A stretch of DNA of 18,304 bases, taken from the NCBI GenBank assembly GCA_937884235.1, contig CALGBT010000006.1:1-18304 (forward strand), in the 5' to 3' direction. This stretch comes from an uncultured Pseudomonadota bacterium (GTDB taxonomy: Bacteria > Myxococcota_A > UBA9042 > CAIXZC01). Positions 6,614 through 14,259 of the stretch are shown piece after piece. The notes beneath the pieces were generated by a model. The model did no database searches and had not been told where the DNA came from. It was given only the letters and a program-made list of their open reading frames with translations. Every line of letters begins with the position of its first letter. Within the stretch, counting starts at the first letter, position 1. The position numbers and the translations under genes were made by a program.

Positions 6614-9600
6614 ATGAAGATTAGAGTTGCTTGGATGACAAGTGTGGTTGCTGCCTGTTTTTGTATGAGTTGCTCGGGCGGAGTCCTGGATTTGAATGAT
6701 ATTGACGTCAATTCCTCCGGGGAGATTGCTTTCGGGGACGTTGACATTCAGTGGCATGTGGACCTGCCGGGTGAAGCGGTGGTGCCGGAATGTGAAACCC
6801 ACGAGGATTGCCAGGGCAACGTTGGGGACTTGGATGCTTGCGAGATTGCGCTGTGCGACTCGGTGCAGCATGTCTGTGTGGTTGAAGCCCGCAAGAACTA
6901 CACGCCGTGCGATGATGATGATGCGTGCACGTACGAGAGCTTCTGCCTGGATGGTATCTGTGGTGGTGGCTCCAACTACGAATGCACCGATGGCAACGAG
7001 TGTACCGATGATAGCTGCGACCCAGCGACGGGCTGCGCCTTCGTCAACAATGCAGTTGCCTGCGACGACGGCAACGAGTGCACCTCCGGGGATGTCTGTT
7101 CAGCAGGCATTTGCTTTGGCCAGCCCGGGGAGTGCCCTTGCGAGAGCAACCTGGATTGCCAGATGGTCGGCGGCGACCTCTGCTCCTACGACGAGATGGA
7201 TTGCGTTGACGGTTTCTGCACCGTAACCGGTGCCGTCGACGTGCTCTGCGACAACAGCCAGGATGGGCAGTGCCTGAAGAACCTGTGCAACCCTGCCACG
7301 GGTGAATGTGAACTGGAGGAGCTTGGTGGGACCTGCTCCGACGGCTCAACCTGCACCGTGGGTGACGTTTGTCAGGCTGGGGACTGCCTGCCCGGGGCCA
7401 ACAAGTGTGAGTGCGAAAGTGATATGGATTGTGCCGGCTTTGAGGATGGCAATCTGTGCAATGGGACGTTGGCGTGTATCGAGGGTCTTTGCGCCGCGGA
7501 TCCGGCAACTTTAGTGGTCTGCTCTGACGATGGTCTGGGCCAGTGCGAAGTAAGCAAGTGCAATCCGGCCACCGGTGTTTGCGGTGTGGCGGGTAAGAGC
7601 GACGGTGTGGTCTGCGATGACGGTGACGCATGCACCGCTACCGATGTCTGCATCAATGGTCTTTGCCTCGGGTCCGCTGGGAGCTGCGACGATGGTAACG
7701 ACTGCACTGAAGACACCTGCAGTGCCGATGGTGGGTGCCTCAACGCGCCGCTTTCTGATGTTGCTTGTGACGATGGCAATGCTTGCACCGGCGGGGATCT
7801 CTGTGTAGAGGGCGCCTGTGTTGGCGGCGAGAACGTTTGCGGTGACTGCGGCGACAGCGTTTGCGGCGAAGGCGAGTCCTGCGAGTCCTGCCCTGACGAC
7901 TGCGGTCTGTGTGGCGATTGCTGCGCCATTCAAGAGGGCCCAGGGTGTGCCGACGAGGCCGTGCAGGCATGTACCTGCGCGCTTGATGCCTTCTGCTGCG
8001 AGTCGGTGTGGGATGATATCTGCATCGAAGAAGCGGTGGCGGAGTGTGGCCTGACGTGCGGCACTGAACCCGAATGTGGCGATAGCCTCTGCGACGAGAG
8101 CGAGAGCTGCGAGAGCTGCCCCGCCGATTGCGGCGAGTGCCCGGCCGGCTGCTGCGAGCCCGCAGAAGGCCCCGGCTGCGCCGACGGCGAAGTTCAGGTC
8201 TGCGTTTGCGAACTTGATGCCTACTGCTGTGAGACTGCCTGGGACGACATCTGCGTGGCCGAAGTCGAAGAGTATGGCTGTGGCGACTGTGGTGGTGCTG
8301 GCGGCTGCGGTGATGGCCTTTGCGTCGAGCCCGAAGCCTGTTTCAACTGCCCGGAGGACTGCGGTGTCTGTGCCAAGTGCGGCGATGGCGATTGCGGCCC
8401 ACTGGAGAGCTGCGAAGCATGCCCCGAGGACTGTGGCGTCTGCCCGACTTGCGGTGATGCGAACTGTGACGACGACGAGGACTGCAAGTCCTGCCCCGGC
8501 GATTGCGGGGAGTGCTGCGGTAACGATTCCTGTGAGGCGCTCTACGGTGAGGACTGCGAGACCTGTGCGGCCGATTGCGGCGAGTGTCCGGATGCGTGCG
8601 GTGACGATGCTTGTGGTGAAGGCGAGAGTTGCGGCAATTGCCCCGCCGACTGCGGCGAATGTGAGGGGAGTTGCTGTATCCCCAACGCAACCCCCGGTTG
8701 CCAGGACCAATTGGTTCAGGAATGTGTCTGCGCCGTTGACCAGTTCTGCTGCTTGGTTTCCTGGGACGAGCTGTGTGCCGGTGAAGCCGATGAATGCGGC
8801 TCCTGCAACGGCGACTGCTGCAAGAATCACCCGGGCCCCGGCTGCATGGATGAGGAAATCGAAGCCTGTATCTGTGCTGCCGATGCCTTCTGCTGCGATG
8901 TCGCCTGGGACGGCCTTTGCGTGGCCGAAGTATCTGACCTTGAATGCGGCACCTGCGAAGTAGTGCCGGTGTGCGGCGACAACCAGTGCCATGGTGCGGA
9001 GGACTGTAAGTCCTGCCCTGCCGACTGCGGCGACTGCTGTGGCAATGGCGCCTGTGAGGCACTGCTGGGAGAAGATTGCGGCAACTGTCCCGGTGATTGC
9101 GGTGAGTGCCCAGCAGCTTGCGGCGACGGTGTTTGTGGTGATGACGAAAATTGCGTCAGTTGCCCGTCCGATTGTGGCAAATGCACCGGTAGTTGCTGTC
9201 TCTCAAACGGGACTGCGGGTTGCACCAATGCCAATGTCCAGGGTTGTGTCTGCGCTCAGGACCCCTACTGCTGCAACGTACAGTGGGACGGACTTTGCGC
9301 CAGTGAAGCGGATGAGTGTGGCTCCTGCGACGGCGATTGCTGCACGACCAACGGCAACGCCGGGTGTGAGGAGGAACCAATTGAAGCCTGTGTCTGCGCT
9401 GCCGACCCCTACTGCTGCAACGTCAACTGGGACAATCTCTGCGTCAACGAAGTGGAGTCCCTGGACTGCGGCACCTGCGAGGTGGCCAATGTCTGCGGCG
9501 ACGGCGTTTGCGCCGAGGCCGAGACCTGCGGTTCCTGCCCCAACGATTGCGGGGAGTGTGCGGGTGGTTGCTGCGAGGCCCATGATGGCACCGGGTGCGA

Positions 9601-10990
9601 TGACCTTGTGTGCGTAGATTTCATCTGTGAAATCGATGCCTATTGCTGCGAGGAGAGTTGGGACGACCTCTGTGCCACCGAGGCGGCCGACTACTGTCCG
9701 GTGTGTGACGGAGTCCTGCCGTTCTGCGGTGACGGGCAGTGTCTCCTTGGCGAGACTTGCGATACCTGTCCGCAGGATTGCGGCAAATGTCCCTTCTGCG
9801 GTGACGGTGAATGTGGCGATGATGAAGACTGCAAGAGCTGCGCTGCCGATTGTGGCGCCTGCGACAGCGACTGCTGCATCGTCCATGACGGGCAGGGTTG
9901 TGACGACGGGGATTGCACCGACATCGTCTGCGAGATGGACTCATATTGTTGCAACAACACCTGGGATAGTATCTGCGCCCAGGAGGCTGGGGCTCTCTGC
10001 CCGGTCTGTGGCGGTGATGTCCCGGTCTGCGGCGACAAGGTGTGTGGTTCCGGCGAGACCTGCTCCAACTGCCCGGGCGACTGCGGTGTCTGTCCGCCAG
10101 AGTGTGGCGATGCTGAGTGCAATGGGGACGAGGATTGTGTGTCGTGCGCCGAAGACTGCGGTGCTTGCCAGGGCAACTGCTGCGAGAGCAACGGCGGCGT
10201 CGGCTGCGAGACCCCATCCTGCCAGGATGCGGTCTGTGCCGCTGATGCCTGGTGTTGCAACAACGAGTGGGACAACATCTGCGCCGACGAGGCGGCGGAG
10301 CTGTGCATCGGCTGCATGGATGTTGGAAACTGCTGTGCCATCGACCACGGCACTGGCTGCGAGAACCAGGCCGTGCAGGATTGCGTCTGTGCCATTGATG
10401 CGTGGTGCTGCAACAACGCGTGGGACAATATCTGCGTGACCGAAGCTCAGAATGACTGTGGCGCCAACTGTGAGCTGGCCAATTTCTGTGGTGACCAGGT
10501 TTGCAGCGGTGACGAGGATTGCGTCAGCTGCGAAGTGGACTGCGGTGCCTGCTGCGGTGACGGTATCTGCGAAGCTGCTCTCGGCGAAGATTGCGGGACA
10601 TGTGAGGCCGACTGCGGTGCCTGCTGCGGTGATGACGTTTGTGATGCCGATATGGGCGAAGACTGCGAGACCTGCGCTGCCGACTGCGGTGCCTGCCCCG
10701 TTGCTTCCACTTGTGCCGAGCGGTGCTCAGAGTTTGACGCGGACCTGGCCTGTCAGTGCGACAGCTTGTGCTTCAGCATCGGGGACTGCTGCCAGGATGT
10801 TTGCACAGAGTGCGCTGATTCGGACTTCCCCGATCAGTGCGGTGCAATTACCGATACCTGTAAATTCCGCTGTGGCGAATATGAATTTGGCAAGAACTGC
10901 CAGTGCGACTCCGTTTGCTTTGCGGCCAACGACTGTTGCGATGATGTTTGCGACAACTGCAGTGCCGATTATCCCCAGCAGTGCCCGTAG
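6614..10990 (+). CDS. Giant cysteine-rich exported repeat protein (probable lipoprotein)
   Basis: It has 1458 residues, with roughly 280-290 cysteines by hand count, very acidic and almost free of lysine after the leader. The leader MKIRVAWMTSVVAACFC has a usable lipobox VAAC at 12-15 (C20 is a less regular alternative), so an outer-membrane lipoprotein or surface protein is likely. Residues about 59-411 are CDDGNxCTxxDxCxxGxC repeats. Residues 412-1366 hold 18 short repeats (A, CGDGxCxxxExCxxCPxDCG) interleaved with 10 longer ones (B, CCx7-8GCx9CxCxxDxYCCxxxWDxxC). Residues 1367-1449 are two somatomedin-B-like domains. ATG 6614 is preferred over ATG 6551 because it starts the signal peptide and has GAGGAAGG at 6602-6609. 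The cysteines imply export and disulfide formation. Adhesion, sheath or scaffold roles are possible; none is shown. Confidence 0.85.
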   Translation: MKIRVAWMTSVVAACFCMSCSGGVLDLNDIDVNSSGEIAFGDVDIQWHVDLPGEAVVPECETHEDCQGNVGDLDACEIALCDSVQHVCVVEARKNYTPCDDDDACTYESFCLDGICGGGSNYECTDGNECTDDSCDPATGCAFVNNAVACDDGNECTSGDVCSAGICFGQPGECPCESNLDCQMVGGDLCSYDEMDCVDGFCTVTGAVDVLCDNSQDGQCLKNLCNPATGECELEELGGTCSDGSTCTVGDVCQAGDCLPGANKCECESDMDCAGFEDGNLCNGTLACIEGLCAADPATLVVCSDDGLGQCEVSKCNPATGVCGVAGKSDGVVCDDGDACTATDVCINGLCLGSAGSCDDGNDCTEDTCSADGGCLNAPLSDVACDDGNACTGGDLCVEGACVGGENVCGDCGDSVCGEGESCESCPDDCGLCGDCCAIQEGPGCADEAVQACTCALDAFCCESVWDDICIEEAVAECGLTCGTEPECGDSLCDESESCESCPADCGECPAGCCEPAEGPGCADGEVQVCVCELDAYCCETAWDDICVAEVEEYGCGDCGGAGGCGDGLCVEPEACFNCPEDCGVCAKCGDGDCGPLESCEACPEDCGVCPTCGDANCDDDEDCKSCPGDCGECCGNDSCEALYGEDCETCAADCGECPDACGDDACGEGESCGNCPADCGECEGSCCIPNATPGCQDQLVQECVCAVDQFCCLVSWDELCAGEADECGSCNGDCCKNHPGPGCMDEEIEACICAADAFCCDVAWDGLCVAEVSDLECGTCEVVPVCGDNQCHGAEDCKSCPADCGDCCGNGACEALLGEDCGNCPGDCGECPAACGDGVCGDDENCVSCPSDCGKCTGSCCLSNGTAGCTNANVQGCVCAQDPYCCNVQWDGLCASEADECGSCDGDCCTTNGNAGCEEEPIEACVCAADPYCCNVNWDNLCVNEVESLDCGTCEVANVCGDGVCAEAETCGSCPNDCGECAGGCCEAHDGTGCDDLVCVDFICEIDAYCCEESWDDLCATEAADYCPVCDGVLPFCGDGQCLLGETCDTCPQDCGKCPFCGDGECGDDEDCKSCAADCGACDSDCCIVHDGQGCDDGDCTDIVCEMDSYCCNNTWDSICAQEAGALCPVCGGDVPVCGDKVCGSGETCSNCPGDCGVCPPECGDAECNGDEDCVSCAEDCGACQGNCCESNGGVGCETPSCQDAVCAADAWCCNNEWDNICADEAAELCIGCMDVGNCCAIDHGTGCENQAVQDCVCAIDAWCCNNAWDNICVTEAQNDCGANCELANFCGDQVCSGDEDCVSCEVDCGACCGDGICEAALGEDCGTCEADCGACCGDDVCDADMGEDCETCAADCGACPVASTCAERCSEFDADLACQCDSLCFSIGDCCQDVCTECADSDFPDQCGAITDTCKFRCGEYEFGKNCQCDSVCFAANDCCDDVCDNCSADYPQQCP
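7133..7684 (+). repeat. Internal duplication in the CDDGN-type N-terminal region
   Basis: Two consecutive copies, 7133-7405 (91 codons) and 7406-7684 (93 codons). They share the order CxCES(N/D)xDC, a short spacer ending in GxC, a run with DNSQDGQC or SDDGLGQC, CNPATGxC, and finally GD(V/A)-type CT..DVC..G(D/L)CL. The copies differ strongly at third positions, so the duplication is old. Confidence 0.65.
8450..9493 (+). repeat. Tandem 522-bp super-repeat (two copies of A-A-A-B-B)
   Basis: Copies at 8450-8971 and 8972-9493 are each exactly 522 bases (174 codons) and contain the same five units in the same order. Both begin with an A unit containing EDCKSCP. Both have the GEDC-type second A, a third A, a B unit ending EADECGSC, and a B unit ending CGTCEV. 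Third-position differences are frequent, so the duplication is not recent. Confidence 0.8.
9725..10330 (+). repeat. Tandem 303-bp super-repeat (two copies of A-A-B)
   Basis: Copies at 9725-10027 and 10028-10330 are each 303 bases (101 codons) and encode A-A-B. The B units of both copies use the variant with a cysteine moved inside the middle segment (DCTDIVC and SCQDAVC) and share CCNN(T/E)WD. This is a second, independent level of duplication in the same gene. Confidence 0.7.
10712..10960 (+). other. Two C-terminal somatomedin-B-like domains
   Basis: Residues 1367-1400 and 1416-1449 of the cysteine-rich protein. Each has the eight-cysteine somatomedin-B order: CxxRC, then eight residues, then CQCDSxC, then five residues, then CCxDVC. 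The first copy reads CAERCSEFDADLACQCDSLC and ends GDCCQDVC. The second reads CKFRCGEYEFGKNCQCDSVC and ends NDCCDDVC. Spacing is identical in the two, so they are a duplicated pair. Confidence 0.8.
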
Positions 10991-11053
10991 CTCTTTTGTG
11001 GCCCGTGGTGCTGTTCTCTGACCATCTCGCGGCCTTCAACCTGACTTAGCCCT

Positions 11054-11081
11054 TTGCCGGCTCAGGCTTTTGTGGTAAACC
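11054..11081 (+). promoter_or_regulatory. Weak candidate sigma-70 promoter for ftsY
   Basis: TTGCCG (11054-11059), a 16-base spacer and TAAACC (11076-11081). The -35 half resembles those of the other two candidates in this window (TTGC core), but the -10 matches the consensus at only three of six positions. It lies about 40 bases before the ftsY start. Confidence 0.25.
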
Positions 11082-11119
11082 ACGGACTCCATTTCGTGGA
11101 CTGCTTCAGGAGGCAGGCG

Positions 11120-12265
11120 ATGAATCATTGGATGTTGGCTGCCATGGCTACCGAGAATGCCCTCTTCATTGGTCTGCTTGCAGCGGTGGTAGTGATCGGC
11201 ATCTTTGTGGTGCTGTGGTCTCGTCGGAAGGGGGAGAAGCAGCTGGCTGTGCCCCCCCGGGAAGAGCGAGATGATGCTGTTGCCACAGATGCTCCGGCCG
11301 TAGCACCGAAAGTTGCTACGGGCGAATTGCTGTCCACCGGTCGGACCATCTCGCAGGGGTTGGAGAAGACCCGCAAGCAGGGCTTTGTGGCCCGGCTCTC
11401 GGGGATCTTTCGCAAGGAACTCGACGTTGACATTGAGCAGCAGATAGAGGAGGTGCTCCTGACCTCTGACATCGGGGTCAAGACTGCGCAGAAGCTGCTG
11501 GCAGCCATCAAGGAGAAGTTGGACCGCAACGAACTCAAGGATGCTGCGGCAGTCTGGGGCTTGCTACGCAGCGAAGTGAAGACCCTGCTGCATTCCAATG
11601 AGGGGAGTGCGGGCTTGACGGTGACGGACCAGAGACCGTGGGTCATCGCCGTGGTTGGAGTCAACGGCACGGGCAAGACGACGACCATCGGCAAGCTGGC
11701 GGCGAAGTACCAGAAGGCCGGCAAGCGCGTCATGATGGTCGCTGCCGATACCTTTCGTGCCGCGGCCGTGGAGCAGCTGGCAATCTGGGCCAAACGTGCC
11801 GGTGCCGAGTTCCATCGCGGCGATGATGGACAGGACCCGGCGTCGGTGGCCTTTGATGGGATCAAGGCGGGCCTGGAGTCTGGAGTAGATGTCATTCTCA
11901 TTGATACTGCCGGTCGTCTTCACACTCAGAAGAACCTCGTGGAAGAGCTTAAGAAGATCATTCGTGTCTGTGGCAAGGCCTGCGAAGGTTCTCCGCACGA
12001 AACGCTGCTGGTGCTTGACTCCACCACCGGCCAGAATGCGATCCAACAGGCGACGATCTTTGGTGGGGCTGTGGGAATCGAGGGCATCGTGCTGACGAAG
12101 CTTGATGGCACGGCCAAGGGCGGGGTGGTGATAGGCATTTGCGATCAGATGCAGATACCAGTGAGGTTCATCGGGGTGGGAGAACAAGTTGAGGATTTAC
12201 TGCCCTTCGATGCCGATGCGTTCCTTGGCGGCCTCTTCGGTGATGAGGACGTCGAGGTCCTCTGA
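11120..12265 (+). CDS. ftsY: Signal recognition particle receptor FtsY
   Basis: SRP-family GTPase that docks ribosome-nascent chain-SRP complexes at the inner membrane. It has 381 residues. An N-terminal membrane helix lies at about 14-33 (ALFIGLLAAVVVIGIFVVLW), followed by a short charged linker instead of the long acidic A domain of E. coli. The N domain is about 88-165 and the G domain 172-381. GTPase motifs are VGVNGTGKTTTIGKLA (179-194), DTFRAAAVEQL (210-220), DTAGRLHTQ (262-270), TKLDGTAKGG (326-335) and GVGEQVEDLLPFD (352-364). The start is ATG 11120 with a perfect AGGAGG at 11108-11113. A non-ATG start at 11054 would add a soluble leader without a ribosome site and is rejected. The gene stands alone between larger units. 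Confidence 0.96.
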   Translation: MNHWMLAAMATENALFIGLLAAVVVIGIFVVLWSRRKGEKQLAVPPREERDDAVATDAPAVAPKVATGELLSTGRTISQGLEKTRKQGFVARLSGIFRKELDVDIEQQIEEVLLTSDIGVKTAQKLLAAIKEKLDRNELKDAAAVWGLLRSEVKTLLHSNEGSAGLTVTDQRPWVIAVVGVNGTGKTTTIGKLAAKYQKAGKRVMMVAADTFRAAAVEQLAIWAKRAGAEFHRGDDGQDPASVAFDGIKAGLESGVDVILIDTAGRLHTQKNLVEELKKIIRVCGKACEGSPHETLLVLDSTTGQNAIQQATIFGGAVGIEGIVLTKLDGTAKGGVVIGICDQMQIPVRFIGVGEQVEDLLPFDADAFLGGLFGDEDVEVL

Positions 12266-12320
12266 AGTCCCAGGGGCGGGCCGGCTTGACGCGCGCACGT
12301 GAGGCCACCAGGGAAATTGC

Positions 12321-12349
12321 TTGCGAATCGACCGGGAAGGGTTTAGCAT
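12321..12349 (+). promoter_or_regulatory. Candidate sigma-70 promoter of the envelope module
   Basis: TTGCGA (12321-12326), a 17-base spacer and TAGCAT (12344-12349), each matching the consensus at four of six positions. It is placed 28 bases before the ATG at 12378, in the 112-base gap after ftsY. Confidence 0.45.
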
Positions 12350-12377
12350 AGTCGGCACAGTCTGTGGGGGATGAACG

Positions 12378-13052
12378 ATGAGCAGGCGTTTGCTGACACT
12401 CTTGTTGGGACTGCTGCTTCTGGTGCCTGTTGCGGCGCAAGCGCAGGAAGGCATCGAGAAGGAAGCCCTGGAAGAGGAATACCACAAGAACATCAAGGTC
12501 TTTCAACGCAAACCCATCTTGAAAAAGCAGCGTGTCCAGGTGGGTGGCTTTGGTGCCTTGACCCTCAACCCCAGGATGGTGGGCAACTACGGTGCTGGTG
12601 GGGCTGTGGAATACCATATCAGCGAGTACTTCTCGGTCTCCGGGCAGTTTACTCAGGTCTGGTCTTTGCCTACGCCCTTCAAGGATGAGGTCGAGGATAC
12701 CTTCGGTCTTTTTCCGGAGCGCACCGAGATGGGCTACGCAACCACTCTTCGCCTCGGTGTTACGCCGGTCTTCGGCAAGTTTGGAGCGGGCCTGGCGCCT
12801 TACTGGGATCTCTCTGCCTATCTGGGAGGGGGGATTACTCACACCGTGCTGTCCGACTTTGCCCCAACCATTGAGGCGGGACTCGGGCTGCGTTTCTTCC
12901 TCACTGAATGGCTGGCCGTTACTGGTGAGATCGTTGATATGATGTATTGGGAGGAATTTCAATCCGGTGCGACCCTGCTGCACAACTGGACCGGTAGAGC
13001 GGGCCTGGCCCTCTTCGTCCCCTTCTCCTTTTCCTATGGAGATAGCCAATGA
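12378..13052 (+). CDS. Outer-membrane beta-barrel protein, first paralogue
   Basis: It has 224 residues. The signal peptide is MSRRLLTLLLGLLLLVPVAAQA with likely cleavage after AQA (residue 22). The mature part opens with a charged segment and then VFQRKPILKKQRVQVGGFGA, a start typical of small beta-barrel proteins in myxobacteria. The rest alternates glycine and aromatic residues in strand-length blocks (GGAVEYHISEYFSVSG, GLGLRFFLTEWLAVTGEIVD) and ends in GLALFVPFSFSYGD, a barrel-like tail. I estimate about eight strands. The start follows GGGGGA at 12366-12371. The stop overlaps the next start (ATGA at 13049-13052). The ligand is unknown; a structural or lipid-handling role in the outer membrane is only a guess. 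Confidence 0.8.
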   Translation: MSRRLLTLLLGLLLLVPVAAQAQEGIEKEALEEEYHKNIKVFQRKPILKKQRVQVGGFGALTLNPRMVGNYGAGGAVEYHISEYFSVSGQFTQVWSLPTPFKDEVEDTFGLFPERTEMGYATTLRLGVTPVFGKFGAGLAPYWDLSAYLGGGITHTVLSDFAPTIEAGLGLRFFLTEWLAVTGEIVDMMYWEEFQSGATLLHNWTGRAGLALFVPFSFSYGDSQ

Positions 13053-13783
13053 TGCGGAAGCTCGCGCTGCTAGCCCTGCTGTTGCTGTTGAGCCCCTCGG
13101 TCGAGGCGCTTGCTCAGGAGATGTCCAGTGCTCCGATGGTGCGTCACCGCATCACCTGGCGCACCGGCCGTTCCGAGTTGAAGCCCGGTCTGGGTTGGAC
13201 CTTCAATGATCGCTATTTCCATAACGTCATCGTCAACCTGGGCTATGACTATCACCTCTTGGATTGGTTGGGTGTCGGGGCCAATGTAGGCTATGCATTC
13301 CCCATCAAGACCGGTTTTGCGGAGGACATTGAGACACAGAAAGATCAGGACGGGCTGAGCTTCCCCATCCCGGCCACCCATCTCGGTCTGCTTGCAGATG
13401 CCCACCTGGAGTTGGCTGACGGCGGCAAGGCAATGCTCTGGGGTCGGTTGGCAGTGGCCTATGACTTTCACTTGATTCTCGGCATTGGCGTTCTCCAGGT
13501 GAAATGGAATTCAGAGGCGGAGAATCGTCTCGATAGCACCGAACCTGCTTCGGGCATGAAGCTGTCACCGAAGGCGGGGGCTGGAATTCGTATCTTCCTG
13601 GACAAGGGCGTGGCCATCTCCTTCGACATCATCGACCACATGGCCTTCATGCACACTGCCGCCGCGGTCAACGCTGACAATACGTCATACACGTTTCCGG
13701 CGGAAGAGAAGTTCGTTCACAACATCGCCGGGATGCTCTCCTTTAGCCTTATGATGCCTTCGGAAACAACCTACGAGGACTAG
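13049..13783 (+). CDS. Outer-membrane beta-barrel protein, second paralogue
   Basis: It has 244 residues. The signal peptide is MMRKLALLALLLLLSPSVEALA with cleavage near ALA-QEM. It resembles its upstream neighbour in plan and in motifs. NLGYDYHLLDWLGVGANVGY corresponds to GGAVEYHISEYFSVSG. GAGIRIFLDKGVAISFDIID corresponds to GLGLRFFLTEWLAVTGEIVD. NIAGMLSFSLMMP corresponds to GRAGLALFVPFSF. It carries longer loops (KTGFAEDIETQKDQDG and the NSEAENRLDSTEPASG region). The two genes look like an old tandem duplication. ATGATG allows a start at 13049 or 13052; 13049 overlaps the previous stop and has GGAG at 13038-13041. It is probably co-translated with both neighbours. Confidence 0.78.
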   Translation: MMRKLALLALLLLLSPSVEALAQEMSSAPMVRHRITWRTGRSELKPGLGWTFNDRYFHNVIVNLGYDYHLLDWLGVGANVGYAFPIKTGFAEDIETQKDQDGLSFPIPATHLGLLADAHLELADGGKAMLWGRLAVAYDFHLILGIGVLQVKWNSEAENRLDSTEPASGMKLSPKAGAGIRIFLDKGVAISFDIIDHMAFMHTAAAVNADNTSYTFPAEEKFVHNIAGMLSFSLMMPSETTYED

Positions 13784-13785
13784 CC

Positions 13786-14259
13786 ATGGGTAGCCGCCTG
13801 TTCGGCCTCACGGTCCTGATGTTACTGCTGAGCCAGTCAGCACCGGTGCTGGCGAGCCACTATCCCATCGAGGTCGTGCCTTTTCTGGAGGCCGGTCATC
13901 GGGCTAAGCTGGCGGTGCTCAAGGTGGAAGATACGGAGGCATTGCTGCAGGCTCTGCTGACTCCCAAAGACCGAGAGTCGGCCTCCCGCAAGACGGGCAT
14001 CGAAGTTGGGAAACTTGAGGAGTACTCTCGCCTATGCGACCTGTTGCGGGTGCGCGGCGTCGGCCCCAAAATGGCCCGGTTGCTGCTCCTGGCGGGCGTT
14101 TCCGGCATCGCCGGCCTGCGCGGACAGAGTGCGCCCGACCTGATGGTGAAGTTGCGCGCCACCAACCAGCAATATGGTGTTTCAGAGATACTGCCACAGG
14201 AAGATACCATCAAAGATTGGGTCCAACAGGCAGGGACACTTGACCTCATCCTCAAATAG
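13786..14259 (+). CDS. Exported helix-hairpin-helix (DUF4332-like) protein
   Basis: It has 157 residues. MGSRLFGLTVLMLLLSQSAPVLA is a clear signal sequence with a likely ALA-S cleavage at residue 24. The mature protein is helical. Its centre, DLLRVRGVGPKMARLLLLAG (about 85-104), is a textbook helix-hairpin-helix with GVGPKMA in the hairpin. Around it are segments typical of the DUF4332 family (ALLQALLTPKDRESASRKTG before, DLMVKLRATNQQYG after). Helix-hairpin-helix domains usually bind DNA in the cytoplasm, so the export signal is odd. The gene starts two bases after the previous stop with GAGG at 13774-13777, which ties it to the barrel genes. The function is unknown. Confidence 0.72.
   Translation: MGSRLFGLTVLMLLLSQSAPVLASHYPIEVVPFLEAGHRAKLAVLKVEDTEALLQALLTPKDRESASRKTGIEVGKLEEYSRLCDLLRVRGVGPKMARLLLLAGVSGIAGLRGQSAPDLMVKLRATNQQYGVSEILPQEDTIKDWVQQAGTLDLILK

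Larger units (their letters stand above)
7847..10711 (+). repeat. Interleaved A and B disulfide-type repeats
   Basis: Eighteen A units (usually 22 residues, six cysteines, CGDxxC...CxxCPxDCGxC) and ten B units (about 46-50 residues, ten cysteines, starting CC and containing YCC or FCC and an invariant WD) occur in this order: A B A B A A A A A B B A A A B B A B A A B A A B B A A A. Four A units (the 6th, 9th, 17th and 18th) carry a two-residue insertion, EAL/AD-x-GEDC, and each directly abuts the previous unit. The first A starts at 7847, the second at 8075, the third at 8306, the fourth at 8378 and the fifth at 8450. Spacing is constant within each class. Confidence 0.85.

Noticed and set aside
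7511..8992. Long open frame of 493 codons on the minus strand, alanine-rich
   Set aside because: It mirrors the cysteine and aspartate codon pattern of the repeat gene on the + strand, has no domain I recognise, and several similar antisense frames occur all along the same repeats.
7133..10711. Regular repeats as a CRISPR array or satellite DNA
   Set aside because: The repeats are in frame, differ at third positions and encode conserved cysteine motifs, so they are protein repeats.
11072..11083. Short inverted repeat GTGGT/ACCAC before ftsY as an operator or terminator
   Set aside because: The stem is only 5 bp with a two-base loop and no T-run follows; it is too weak to call.
11054..11119. 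Upstream non-ATG start of ftsY
   Set aside because: It adds 22 residues before the membrane helix and has no ribosome site; AGGAGG sits correctly before ATG 11120.
12371..12688. Alternative open frame starting at ATG 12371
   Set aside because: It overlaps the first beta-barrel gene in another frame and lacks a signal peptide or recognisable domain; the barrel frame has all of these.
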